Positions 1-8,336 of a DNA stretch of 46,048 nt are shown piece by piece. The position numbers and the translations under genes are program-made. A model generated the notes under the pieces. That model had not been told where the DNA came from, did no database searches, and saw only the letters and a program-made list of their open reading frames with translations. The stretch is from assembly GCA_020442915.1 (NCBI GenBank), contig JAGRJD010000057.1, positions 1 to 46,048 on the forward strand. The letters run 5' to 3'. Origin of the DNA: Thiothrix sp. (lineage in GTDB: Bacteria > Pseudomonadota > Gammaproteobacteria > Thiotrichales > Thiotrichaceae). How positions within the stretch are numbered: position 1 is the first letter of the stretch; every line of letters begins with the position of its first letter.

Positions 1-49
1 CCCACCATTAAACTCCCGTCAAGCAGTCCCATGAAAGTTTTTTTACAAC

Positions 50-66
50 CCTGCCCGTCAGGCAGG
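50..66. repeat. Short inverted repeat beyond the MBL gene
   Basis: CCTGCC and GGCAGG form a perfect 6-bp stem around a 5-nt loop, 43 bp beyond the stop of the minus-strand metallo-hydrolase gene. No T-run follows the stem on either strand in the expected place, so it is a weak terminator candidate at best. A longer stem with the same core lies at 29886-29919. The rest of 1-108 shows no convincing gene. Confidence 0.35.
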
Positions 67-108
67 ATTAATCCTGAAAACTCAGCTGCTTACCCGATAA
101 AAAAATTT

Positions 109-873
109 TCAGCGGACTTCACGCCAATCCAGCCCCTGCGCCTGGTCAGCCAGGGAAATCCAGTCGGCACTGCAGCCGACACCCGCACACAGGGCGGCAC
201 TGGCATGGCGGGGCAGGTTGTTTTTTTCGCTCAGATGCATCCCCACCAGCTGCTGCAGGCGGCTCAGGTCCAGCTGTTGCAACAATTCGCTGGCCTGCTG
301 GTTGTCCAGATGCCCGTACTTTCCACCCACACGGGCACGCAAAGCCGGTGGGTAGGGACCGTCAGCCAGCATGCGGGCGTCATAATTACACTCCAGCAGC
401 AGGGCATCCAGCCCCTGCAGCCGCTCGACCATGTGCGCCGAGATGCTGCCCGAATCCGTCAGCAGCCCCAAGCGCAAGGCCCCATCAGAAAAAATGAACT
501 GACAGGCTTCACGGGCATCATGCAAAACGGGATAAGGCTGAATGGCAAGCGGGCCGATTTCAAAGGACTGGTTGACGTTGATGTAGTGGTGTGCACGGAA
601 TTCATGATCACGCATGGCATTGAAGGTACCAACGGTCAGCCAGACCGGCAGGCGGTAACGTCGCGACAGACGCCCGACCCCATTGGCATGATCACCATGT
701 TCATGCGTCACCAGAATCGCGCTCAGGGTTTCAGGCGGGCACCCCAGCCGCAGCAACCGGCGTTCGGTTTCGGCAACAGCAAAGCCGCAATCCACCAGGA
801 CACGGGTTGTCCCGGACTCAATCAGTGTCGCATTACCCCGGCTGCCGCTTCCCAGTACGGAAAAGCGCAGCAT
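109..873 (-). CDS. MBL-fold metallo-hydrolase, WalJ/YycJ-like
   Basis: A 254-residue cytoplasmic metallo-beta-lactamase-fold protein. The N-terminal strand-turn GSGSRGNA is typical of the YycJ/WalJ subgroup. The metal-binding motif THEHGDH places ligands at H57, H59, D61 and H62, and a late MHLSEKNN segment supplies a further histidine. Relatives are two-metal phosphoesterases or exonuclease-like enzymes; the substrate here is unknown. The gene starts 5 bp after the bamC stop, so it is probably co-transcribed with dapA and bamC. There is no signal peptide. Fold and metal site are clear; the function is inferred from the family. Confidence 0.85.
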   Translation of the reverse strand: MLRFSVLGSGSRGNATLIESGTTRVLVDCGFAVAETERRLLRLGCPPETLSAILVTHEHGDHANGVGRLSRRYRLPVWLTVGTFNAMRDHEFRAHHYINVNQSFEIGPLAIQPYPVLHDAREACQFIFSDGALRLGLLTDSGSISAHMVERLQGLDALLLECNYDARMLADGPYPPALRARVGGKYGHLDNQQASELLQQLDLSRLQQLVGMHLSEKNNLPRHASAALCAGVGCSADWISLADQAQGLDWREVR

Positions 874-878
874 GGCGA

Positions 879-1775
879 TCAGAACCGGGTTTGCAGGCGC
901 TTGAGGATGTCAGACGCAACAGCCTCCGGTGCGGCCTTGCCACTCCGGTCGCCGACGCCGACGAAACTGTTGTGCTCGTTCTCGGCCACCAGAATCAGAT
1001 AGGTTTCACCGGGCTTCAAGGTACCCGCCTCCCCGTTATAGCGCACGGTGATGATGCCACGCTCAGGCTGCTGGCCGGTAATCTGTAATCCCAGTGCCGG
1101 CAGGTGCCTGCCGGTTTCCTGCCAGGTCCGGTTGAACGGCAGGTCTACAGCCAGTGCCGGCTGGCCGCTTCCCAGCCGTCCGAGTCTGGTACGAATCCCG
1201 GAAGTGGATGGTGCTGCAGGCGCAGTCGCCGGCGGGCTGGCTGCCGGGGTGGGTGCTGCGTTGCGGGCCGGCGGCTCAGGCTCCGGTGCGGTGCCTCCGG
1301 CGGCCCGGTCCAGTGCCGCTCCGAGATCCCCGCCCGGAGAGGTGCTGTAATCACGGGGGCCTGCATCCACGTCGGCGGGTGCAGCGACCGGCTCCGGTGC
1401 CGGACCGGCCTGCGCCATGCTGTCGATGGGCACGGATGCTACCGGCTCCTCCATCACCGGCTCCGGCATGGGTACCGGTGCCGCCGTGCCGATATCCGAG
1501 CGCGCGGCGGCAGCCGGATCCGGCAGAGCGGTACTGGTGCTGCCTGCTGTTGCCCCGGATGAGTCCAGGGTGTAGGTGCTGTCAAAACCGGGGGCACTCA
1601 GGCCGGGGGGCAAGGCCAGACTGGCAACCGAGTTACTGTTACTGCGGTAATCCACGCTGTCATTCACAGCATCCAGATTCAGTCTGGGCAGGTAGGAGCA
1701 GGCTGGCAGGCCGGCCATCACTGCGGCTGCCACCCCTGGATACAGCACGGTTTTCAACAACACGCCGGATTTCAT
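879..1775 (-). CDS. bamC: Outer membrane assembly lipoprotein BamC
   Basis: BamC (NlpB) is a lipoprotein accessory of the BAM complex, which inserts beta-barrel proteins into the outer membrane. The protein starts MKSGVL, preceded by AAGGAG about 6 nt upstream; an upstream ATG at 1802 has no such site. A signal peptide ends at a lipobox (LPAC, Cys near residue 26). The next stretch, containing DYRSN and LPPGLSAP, matches the extended N-terminal segment that in BamC binds BamD. A long Pro/Ala-rich linker follows, then one helix-grip-like domain from about residue 200 containing NRTWQE and ending in DILKRLQTRF. At 298 residues it is slightly short of the E. coli protein. It lies 26 bp after dapA, the usual gammaproteobacterial order. 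Confidence 0.85.
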   Translation of the reverse strand: MKSGVLLKTVLYPGVAAAVMAGLPACSYLPRLNLDAVNDSVDYRSNSNSVASLALPPGLSAPGFDSTYTLDSSGATAGSTSTALPDPAAAARSDIGTAAPVPMPEPVMEEPVASVPIDSMAQAGPAPEPVAAPADVDAGPRDYSTSPGGDLGAALDRAAGGTAPEPEPPARNAAPTPAASPPATAPAAPSTSGIRTRLGRLGSGQPALAVDLPFNRTWQETGRHLPALGLQITGQQPERGIITVRYNGEAGTLKPGETYLILVAENEHNSFVGVGDRSGKAAPEAVASDILKRLQTRF

Positions 1776-1801
1776 CCTGTTCTCCTTGTTGTCCTGAAAC
1801 A

Positions 1802-2686
1802 TCAGTTCACATTAATGCCGGCATGCCGCAGGGCTTCCAGCACCCTGGGCTGCTGGGCTTCGGACAGGGGCAGCAACGGCAGACGGATACCGCCGGCACA
1901 ATACCCCATGCGATGCAGGGCCCACTTGGTGGGTGTCGGGTTGGGCTCCAGGAACAAGGCCTTGTGCAGTGGCACAAGCCGCTCGTTCAGGGCCGTGGCC
2001 TGCTCAACATCACCAGCCAATGCGGCTGCACACATCTCATGCATGAGTCTCGGGGCCACATTGGCGGTCACGGAAATGGTCCCCCGGCCACCGGCCTCCA
2101 GCATCACGGGGAGGGTAGTGATGTCTTCACCGCTGTAGAGCGCCAGACGCTCACCGCAGCACGCGGCGATTTCACGCGCCCGCATCACATTGCCGCTGGC
2201 TTCCTTGATCCCGACAATATTCGTGATGTGCGCCAGACGCTCCACAGTCTCCGGCAGGATGTCGCTGACCGTGCGCCCCGGCACGTTATACAGAATCTGC
2301 GGAATGGCCACTGCTTCGGCGATGGCCCTGTAATGCTGATACAGGCCCTCCTGGGTCGGCTTGTTGTAGTAGGGTGCCACCAGCAAGGCGGCATCGGCAC
2401 CGTCTTCCAGTGCCCACCGTGTCATTTCAATGGCTTCGGCGGTGCTGTTGGAGCCGGTGCCGGCAATCACGGGAATCCGTCCGGATACAAGGTCGATGAC
2501 CCGTTTCACGACATGGCGATGCTCCTGGTAGGACAAGGTTGGCGACTCACCCGTAGTGCCGACGGCCACAATCGCATCGGTACCGTTTTCCAGATGGAAA
2601 GCAACCAATGCTTCCAGCCCCTGCTCATCAATCGCCCCATCCGTGGTCATGGGCGTGATCAGGGCCACCATACTGCCGTGAAACAT
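1802..2686 (-). CDS. dapA: 4-hydroxy-tetrahydrodipicolinate synthase
   Basis: DapA condenses pyruvate with aspartate semialdehyde, the first committed step of the diaminopimelate/lysine branch needed for peptidoglycan. The 294 residues have normal family length. The GTTGESPTL segment (residues 43-51), the catalytic Tyr133 in YNVPGRT and the Schiff-base Lys161 in GIKEASG fall at the same numbers as in the E. coli enzyme. A GGAG site lies 6 nt before the ATG. The 71-bp gap to cysM upstream could hold a promoter, but I saw no clear one. bamC follows. Confidence 0.96.
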   Translation of the reverse strand: MFHGSMVALITPMTTDGAIDEQGLEALVAFHLENGTDAIVAVGTTGESPTLSYQEHRHVVKRVIDLVSGRIPVIAGTGSNSTAEAIEMTRWALEDGADAALLVAPYYNKPTQEGLYQHYRAIAEAVAIPQILYNVPGRTVSDILPETVERLAHITNIVGIKEASGNVMRAREIAACCGERLALYSGEDITTLPVMLEAGGRGTISVTANVAPRLMHEMCAAALAGDVEQATALNERLVPLHKALFLEPNPTPTKWALHRMGYCAGGIRLPLLPLSEAQQPRVLEALRHAGINVN

Positions 2687-2757
2687 GTCAATCTCCGAAA
2701 TTTATCTGCCCAGCATACTACTGTCGCCCCTGTGGAAACACAAGCATGCAGCAATAA

Positions 2758-3675
2758 TCAGCCCGGAAACACGCCAGTGGAAATGTAGCGATCGCCCCGG
2801 TCACAAACGATGGCGACCAGGGTGGCATTGTCCAGTGTGGCAGCCAGCCGCAGGGCCACTGCCATGGCACCGCCCGAGGACACACCACAGAAAATGCCTT
2901 CACGCTCGGCCAGCAGGCGCATGGTGGCTTCCGCCTCTGCCTGGGTCACATCCATTTCCGCATCCACCTGCGCCGGCTCGAAAATCGCCGGCAGGTATTC
3001 CGGGGTCCAGCGCCGGATGCCGGGAATCTGGTCCTGCTGGGTGGCCGGACGCACGCCGATGACCTGAATGGCGGGGTTGCGGGATTTAAGGTAACGGGAC
3101 ACGCCCATGATGGTGCCGGTGGTCCCCATGGCACTGACAAAATGGGTGACACGGCCATTCGTATCGCGCCAGATTTCCGGGCCGGTACCCAGCTCGTGCG
3201 CAGACGGATTATCCGGGTTGGCAAACTGGTTCAAGACCCTGCCCCGGCCCTCACGCTCCAGCTGCAGAGCCAGGTCACGCGCACCTTCCATCCCGCCCTG
3301 CGCCCTGGTGACCAGAATCAGCTCCGCCCCGTAAGCTTTCATGGCGGCCCGCCGCTCCATGCTCAGGTTATCCGGCATCAGCAGTACCATGTGATAGCCC
3401 TTGATGGCGGCTGCCATGGCCAGGGCGATACCGGTATTGCCGCTGGTAGCCTCAATCAGGGTATCACCGGGCCGGATGTCACCGCGCTGTTCCGCCTGAT
3501 GGATCATGTTCAAGGCCGGACGGTCCTTGACTGACCCTGCCGGATTATTGCCTTCCAGCTTGGCCAGAATGACATTGCCTCTGCCCTGCCCCAGCCGCTG
3601 CAGGCGCACCAGCGGGGTGTTGCCGATGCAATCCTCAAGGGTCGGATACGCTGGAACCGTTGCCGGTGTTGTCAT
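2758..3675 (-). CDS. cysM: Cysteine synthase B
   Basis: A PLP enzyme making cysteine from O-acetylserine and sulfide, or thiosulfate in the CysM class. The 305 residues include GNTPLVRL, the PLP lysine K50 in PAGSVKDRPAL, the phosphate/substrate loop EATSGNTG (76-83) and a late GVSSGGAM segment. Length and the SVKDRPAL variant favour CysM over CysK. The ATG lies 9 bp after acpS and has GAGGTGAG in front. Its place next to acpS and pdxJ resembles clusters in other gammaproteobacteria. Confidence 0.92.
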   Translation of the reverse strand: MTTPATVPAYPTLEDCIGNTPLVRLQRLGQGRGNVILAKLEGNNPAGSVKDRPALNMIHQAEQRGDIRPGDTLIEATSGNTGIALAMAAAIKGYHMVLLMPDNLSMERRAAMKAYGAELILVTRAQGGMEGARDLALQLEREGRGRVLNQFANPDNPSAHELGTGPEIWRDTNGRVTHFVSAMGTTGTIMGVSRYLKSRNPAIQVIGVRPATQQDQIPGIRRWTPEYLPAIFEPAQVDAEMDVTQAEAEATMRLLAEREGIFCGVSSGGAMAVALRLAATLDNATLVAIVCDRGDRYISTGVFPG

Positions 3676-3684
3676 GCACTCACC

Positions 3685-4074
3685 TCACTCACCCGTCAAA
3701 ATCACAAAAGCCACGGCATACGCCTGCTCATCCGCCACCGACAACGAAAGCCGGGACACCCCCAGCCGGGCCGCCGTGGCCTCGGTCACACCATGCAGCA
3801 CCAGCTCCGGACGCCCCAGCGCATCATGGCGGGTTTCAATCTCGGTCAGACACGCCTGTGCACCGATCCCGGTTCCCAGCGCCTTGGCCAGAGCCTCTTT
3901 GGTGGCAAAGCGCCTGGCAAACCAGCCCGGCTGCCGGTCCGGCATCAGCCCGGCAAACTGCTGCTGCTCGCCGGCACTCAGGACGCGCTGTACAAAGCGG
4001 CTGCCGGACTGGTCCAGCAGGCGGGCAATGCGCGCCACCTCGACAATATCGGTCCCGGTTCCGATGATGTGCAT
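3685..4074 (-). CDS. acpS: Holo-[acyl-carrier-protein] synthase
   Basis: AcpS transfers 4'-phosphopantetheine from CoA to the acyl carrier protein, enabling fatty acid synthesis. The 129-residue protein has the Mg-binding Asp9 in IIGTGTDIVEV and Glu60 in FARRFATKEALAKALG, the two signatures of the family. It starts 6 bp after pdxJ, the widely conserved pdxJ-acpS order, and is almost certainly co-transcribed with it. Confidence 0.96.
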   Translation of the reverse strand: MHIIGTGTDIVEVARIARLLDQSGSRFVQRVLSAGEQQQFAGLMPDRQPGWFARRFATKEALAKALGTGIGAQACLTEIETRHDALGRPELVLHGVTEATAARLGVSRLSLSVADEQAYAVAFVILTGE

Positions 4075-4080
4075 GCGGAG

Positions 4081-4821
4081 CTAGTCCCTGCGTGCCTGCT
4101 GCATCAGCTCCAGCATCTCGCGCGTGGCCTGCCAGATGCCGACAAACACCGCCCGCGCCACCATGGCGTGGCCGATGTTAAGTTCACTGAGCTCGGGGAT
4201 GGCGGCAATGGCAGGGGTATTGCCATAATCCAGCCCGTGCCCGGCATTGACCTTGAGACCCTGTGCACGGGCAAATTCCGCCGCCTTCCGGATGCGTTCC
4301 AGCTCGCGCAGGCGCTTGTCACCCCGGCTTTCCGCATAACGCCCGGTATGCAGCTCGATCACCGGCGCACCGATGTCCGGCACCCGGCGGATGGCCTCAA
4401 TATCCGGCTCGATAAACAGTGATACCTGAATCCCGGCCTGCCCCAGCACTTCAGCCGTGCCCTTGACCTTCTGGAACTGGCGGATAATATCCAGCCCGCC
4501 CTCAGTCGTGAGTTCCTCACGCCGCTCCGGCACCAGACACACATCCTCCGGCTGTACATCCAGGGCGATCTTCACCATCTCCCGGGTGACCGCATGTTCC
4601 AGGTTCATGCGGGTGTTCAGCAGTTTGCGCACTGCATACACATCGGCATCCTGAATGTGGCGGCGGTCCTCGCGCAGGTGCAGGGTGATCGCCTGCGCCC
4701 CTGCCCCCTCAATCTGGCGCACCGCCTCCAGAATATCCGGATACACGGTGCCGCGCTGCTGGCGGATATTGGCGATGTGGTCGATATTGACGCCGAGTTC
4801 AAGCACATCAGTCATGGTCAT
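4081..4821 (-). CDS. pdxJ: Pyridoxine 5'-phosphate synthase
   Basis: PdxJ closes the ring of pyridoxine 5'-phosphate from 1-deoxyxylulose 5-phosphate and 3-amino-2-oxopropyl phosphate in the DXP-dependent vitamin B6 pathway. The 246 residues show [16 protein letters not shown] at the N-terminus, [10 protein letters not shown], and the phosphate-binding [10 protein letters not shown] near residue 193, all family hallmarks. The ATG overlaps the recO stop by 4 nt (ATGA), implying translational coupling. A second in-frame ATG at 4815 is possible. Confidence 0.96.
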   Translation of the reverse strand: MTMTDVLELGVNIDHIANIRQQRGTVYPDILEAVRQIEGAGAQAITLHLREDRRHIQDADVYAVRKLLNTRMNLEHAVTREMVKIALDVQPEDVCLVPERREELTTEGGLDIIRQFQKVKGTAEVLGQAGIQVSLFIEPDIEAIRRVPDIGAPVIELHTGRYAESRGDKRLRELERIRKAAEFARAQGLKVNAGHGLDYGNTPAIAAIPELSELNIGHAMVARAVFVGIWQATREMLELMQQARRD

Positions 4822-5522
4822 GGCCCTTTGAGCAATTGACGGGAATACACGGTTTTACCTTCCAGATACAGGCGCAGCAGCTGATCCAGCAACTGACGCA
4901 GCTGCAGCCACTGCCGGGGCGTCATGCCCAGTGGATCACGCAGTGCCACCAGTAACTCACCCGGCAGCGCAGCACCGGGCAATGACCGGGTATCCGGAGT
5001 TTCCGGCACCACACCCTGTCCGGTCACAAAACGATAACGCATCAGCGCAGTAATGTCGCCCCCCGTGGCATCCTCCTGATACAGGTTCAGCTCACAGCCG
5101 AGCACCGACAGCAGCTGCAGTTCAAACAGCATCAGGGTATAGGCATTCTCTCCCTGCTGCAGCTCATGCAGCAGAAACAGGTAGCGCCGGAACAGTTCAG
5201 GCTGGGGCTGATGCAGCGGAACCAGACGCAACAGCAGTTCACTGGCATAAGTGGCCTGCACCAGGGCCTCGGCCTTGAGCACATAACGGCGCTTTTCCTC
5301 AGCATGATTCAGGGTCAGTACCTCCCCGCGTCCACGCCAGTGCAGTTCCAGCACCCGGAACGGCTCCAGCATGCCCTTGAGGCGGTCGGCCTGACGCCGG
5401 GAGTATTGTGCGACGCCGGTCATGCGCCCCTGCTCCCGGCTGAAGGCATCCAGCAGCAGGGCATTATCGCGGTAGGGCTTGCGGCGCAGGATCAGCGCCA
5501 GCGTGGGGGTGGCGGGGCTCAT
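4818..5522 (-). CDS. recO: DNA repair protein RecO
   Basis: RecO works with RecR to load RecA on SSB-coated single strands in the RecF pathway. The 234-residue protein has the N-terminal OB-fold segment ([19 protein letters not shown]) and a helical C-terminal domain without the zinc-binding cysteines found in some bacterial RecO proteins, as usual in this class. It lies 9 bp after era and overlaps pdxJ by 4 nt, keeping the era-recO-pdxJ order. Confidence 0.92.
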   Translation of the reverse strand: MSPATPTLALILRRKPYRDNALLLDAFSREQGRMTGVAQYSRRQADRLKGMLEPFRVLELHWRGRGEVLTLNHAEEKRRYVLKAEALVQATYASELLLRLVPLHQPQPELFRRYLFLLHELQQGENAYTLMLFELQLLSVLGCELNLYQEDATGGDITALMRYRFVTGQGVVPETPDTRSLPGAALPGELLVALRDPLGMTPRQWLQLRQLLDQLLRLYLEGKTVYSRQLLKGP

Positions 5523-5531
5523 GGGACAAGA

Positions 5532-6422
5532 TTAATGCCCGATCCCCAGACTCTGCAAATGCCTGGGCGAATTTTCCCAGTCCTCCTCCACCCGCACCCA
5601 CAGTTTCAGCATCACCCTGCGCTGCATGAACGCCTCCAGCGCGACACGGGCGGAACTGCCGATGCGCTTGAGGGTTTCCCCCTTGCGCCCGATCAGGATG
5701 CCCTTCTGGCTTTCGCGGCTGACCCAGAGGGTGGCATGGATTTCCAGCACCGGAGCGCTGGTTTCATCGAATTTTTCAATCGCCACCGCCGTGGAGTACG
5801 GCAGCTCCTGATGCAGGTAGTGCATCAGCTGCTCACGGATCAGTTCGGCACAGATGAAACGCACCGGTTGATCCGTGACCTCATCCTCGGCATAGGCCCA
5901 TTCGGACGCCGGCATGTAACCCGTCAGGGTCTGCAGTAGCTCGGCAGTATTGGTGCCCCTGGTGGCCGAGAGCGGAAAAATCCCGGCAAAATCCCGTCTG
6001 GCCGTCACATCCTGCAGCCAGGCCAGCAGGGTTTCCTTGCGTTTGATCCGGTCCACCTTGTTGGCCGCCAGCAGCACCGGGCAGCCGACATGCGCCAGAC
6101 GCTTCAGTACCAGCGTGTCTTCCTCGGTCCACTGTCCGGCCTCCACCATCATCACCACCGCATCCACCGCTTCCAGGGCGGATACGGCCTCCAGATTGAT
6201 GGTCCGGTTCAGCAGGCTGCGGGCGGTTTTGTGAATCCCCGGCGTGTCGACAAACACGATCTGGCAGCCATCCCCCGTATAAATACCCCGGATATTGTGG
6301 CGCGTAGTCTGCGGCTTGTTGGCGATGGCGGACACCTTGAAACCGATCAGGTGATTCATGAGCGTGGACTTGCCGACATTGGGGCGTCCGGCAATCGCCA
6401 CCCGCCCAAAGCGGGTGTTCAA
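5532..6422 (-). CDS. era: GTPase Era
   Basis: Era is an essential GTPase that binds the 3' end of 16S rRNA during 30S maturation. The 296 residues show G1 GRPNVGKST (12-20), G3 DTPGIH, G4 NKVD and a C-terminal KH domain with KGILIGRKGETLKRIG. The start overlaps the rnc stop by 4 nt (ATGA), the conserved rnc-era coupling, so both rRNA-processing proteins come from one message. Confidence 0.97.
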   Translation of the reverse strand: MNTRFGRVAIAGRPNVGKSTLMNHLIGFKVSAIANKPQTTRHNIRGIYTGDGCQIVFVDTPGIHKTARSLLNRTINLEAVSALEAVDAVVMMVEAGQWTEEDTLVLKRLAHVGCPVLLAANKVDRIKRKETLLAWLQDVTARRDFAGIFPLSATRGTNTAELLQTLTGYMPASEWAYAEDEVTDQPVRFICAELIREQLMHYLHQELPYSTAVAIEKFDETSAPVLEIHATLWVSRESQKGILIGRKGETLKRIGSSARVALEAFMQRRVMLKLWVRVEEDWENSPRHLQSLGIGH

Positions 6423-7081
6423 GGCGCCACCTGTTCAAACGCCCGCGCCGCCGCATCCTGTTCAGCCTTGCGCCGGCTGCTGGAGCGGCCCTGGGTCACG
6501 ATGGCCATCACCGGAATCCGGCATTCCGCCGTGAAGGTCTGGCGGTGTGCCTCACCTTCCACGGTCAGCAGGCTGTATTCCGGCAACTCCAGCCCCCGTG
6601 ACTGCAGGTATTCCTGCAGGCGGCTCTTGGGGTCCTTGAGCTCCATTTCGGCAGGCAGGTCCACCAGACGCTGGCCATAGATGCCCAGTACGAATGCTTC
6701 GGCCTGTGCCAGGCCCTGTTCCAGATAGATGCAGCCGATCAAGGCCTCCAGCGCATCGGCCAGTATCGACTTGCGCCGGAAACCGCCACTCTTGAGCTCT
6801 CCCGGCCCCAGACGCAGGAAATCCCCCAGCTTGAGTTCGGCAGCAATACCGGCCAGCGCACCCTCATTCACCAGCGAGGCCCGCAGGCGGCTGAGATAGC
6901 CTTCACTGGCACGCGGGATGCGCCGGTAAAGTTCGGTGGTGATAATGAGGCCCAGCACGCTGTCACCCAGAAATTCCATGCGCTCGTTGTTGCGTCCATC
7001 GGCACTGCGATGGGTGATCGCCCGTACAAAAGTGTCCGTTTCCATCAGGCCCGGCGGCAACAACTTCGTCAACCTGTCCAC
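6419..7081 (-). CDS. rnc: Ribonuclease III
   Basis: RNase III cleaves double-stranded RNA, including the 16S and 23S precursor stems. The 220 residues hold the signature ERMEFLGDSV (34-43) with the Mg-binding acidic residues, a second acidic cluster around LADALEALIG, and a C-terminal dsRNA-binding domain from about residue 150 (DPKSRLQEYLQ to KAEQDAAARAF). It starts 13 bp after the DUF4845 gene. In E. coli RNase III cuts its own leader; I saw no obvious equivalent stem here. Confidence 0.97.
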   Translation of the reverse strand: MDRLTKLLPPGLMETDTFVRAITHRSADGRNNERMEFLGDSVLGLIITTELYRRIPRASEGYLSRLRASLVNEGALAGIAAELKLGDFLRLGPGELKSGGFRRKSILADALEALIGCIYLEQGLAQAEAFVLGIYGQRLVDLPAEMELKDPKSRLQEYLQSRGLELPEYSLLTVEGEAHRQTFTAECRIPVMAIVTQGRSSSRRKAEQDAAARAFEQVAP

Positions 7082-7094
7082 ACTGCATCTTTCC

Positions 7095-7481
7095 CTACGG
7101 TTCCGTTCCCTTCAACTCGGCCTGATGCGAGAATTTCAGCATCAGGTCAATATTCGCAAACCAGTTTTTCCTGACCTCATAATCCACCTGCAGGGCGGAC
7201 GCGTTACCCCGGTCAGCCATTTTGACAACCGAAAAATTCTCCGGCCCGACATTGCTGAAGCGATTGATCTGCAGCAGGCTGTCCAGCCGCCGGCGCAGCT
7301 GGTGCACATCAAGCTCCGACATCTTTCGGGGGGTACTCGCGGCCATCTCATCCACTGCCCCCTTGATGCTCTGAAACTCGATATAGGACGGGATCATCTT
7401 GGCCACCGTCACCAGCACAAACACCAGCAGACACAGCACAACCAGCCAGTTCAGGAAAGCAAAACCACACTGTTTTTTCAT
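7095..7481 (-). CDS. DUF4845 single-pass membrane protein
   Basis: A 128-residue protein starting MKKQCGF, chosen because GGAG lies about 9 nt upstream; a start at 7502 would add seven residues without a better site. The N-terminus has a pilin-like short basic segment and one hydrophobic helix (about residues 8-28: FLNWLVVLCLLVFVLVTVA), followed by a small periplasmic domain with IPSYIEFQSIKGAVDEM. The DUF4845 family is typically encoded between lepB and rnc in gamma- and betaproteobacteria, as here. Its function is unknown; the location suggests a link to export or membrane-associated RNA processing, which is inference only. Confidence 0.8.
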   Translation of the reverse strand: MKKQCGFAFLNWLVVLCLLVFVLVTVAKMIPSYIEFQSIKGAVDEMAASTPRKMSELDVHQLRRRLDSLLQINRFSNVGPENFSVVKMADRGNASALQVDYEVRKNWFANIDLMLKFSHQAELKGTEP

Positions 7482-7553
7482 TATCGTTATCTCCACAGTC
7501 AAACTTCAGGTTCAATTGCCACCATCCCTGGACTTCCGCCCTTCACTCCCGTC

Positions 7554-8318
7554 TCAGTCGATCAGCCCGATCCGGCTGAAACTCAGTCCGTCCCCGCCCC
7601 AGTTGAAATGCAGCCAGACCAGTATGGCCTTGCCGACCAGATTTTCTTCCGGTACCAGTCCCCACATGCGGCTGTCATTGCTCATGTCGCGGTTGTCACC
7701 CATGACAAAGTAATGCCCTTCCGGCACCACCATGCGCCCGGTGCGCCCGCCGGTACCGGGCAGGATCAGGATGTCATGACCAACCCCACCCAGCGTCTCG
7801 CGCAGGCGTTCGGTCTTGTGAATGATGTTGCGCTGGTCGCGGGCCTCATACCCTCCCAGCGGCTCGCGCCCGACCACCTCGCCGTTGATGAGCAGCTCCT
7901 TGTTGTTCCACTCCACCAGGTCGCCGGGCATGCCCACCAGACGCTTGATGTAATCCACGCTCGGATCATTGGGAAAACGGAACACCACCACATCACCGGT
8001 TTTCGGCTCACCCACATCCACCAGCTTGGTATGCGTTACCGGCAGGCGGACACCATAGGCAAACTTGCTGACCAGAATGAAATCCCCGATTTCCAGGGTT
8101 GGGAGCATGGAGCCGGACGGAATCCGGAACGGCTCGGCCACAAAGGAACGCAGCAGCAGGACGATCAGCAGCACCGGGAAAAACGAGCGTGCATACTCGA
8201 CATACCAAGGCTCAACCCCCTTCTCAGAACGGTTACGGGTCAGCAGCCAGTAGAAAAACCAGATTATCCCGCACAGGGCGGTCACAATAACCAGCCACAA
8301 TTCCAGATCAAAATCCAT
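7554..8318 (-). CDS. lepB: Signal peptidase I
   Basis: LepB removes signal peptides from exported proteins at the inner membrane. The 254 residues have an N-terminal membrane helix (about 7-26), a second hydrophobic stretch at 48-58, the nucleophile Ser70 in RIPSGSMLPTL, the general base Lys125 in DYIKRLVGMPGD, and the GDNRDMSNDSR box. It is shorter than E. coli LepB. It follows lepA by 18 bp, the usual lepA-lepB pair. A 72-bp gap precedes the DUF4845 gene. Confidence 0.96.
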   Translation of the reverse strand: MDFDLELWLVIVTALCGIIWFFYWLLTRNRSEKGVEPWYVEYARSFFPVLLIVLLLRSFVAEPFRIPSGSMLPTLEIGDFILVSKFAYGVRLPVTHTKLVDVGEPKTGDVVVFRFPNDPSVDYIKRLVGMPGDLVEWNNKELLINGEVVGREPLGGYEARDQRNIIHKTERLRETLGGVGHDILILPGTGGRTGRMVVPEGHYFVMGDNRDMSNDSRMWGLVPEENLVGKAILVWLHFNWGGDGLSFSRIGLID

Positions 8319-8336
8319 GCAAAAGGTTCCTTCTTG

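Noticed and set aside
1154..2788. Long plus-strand frame across bamC and dapA
   Set aside because: Arg/Cys/Pro-rich low-character translation opposite two clear genes.
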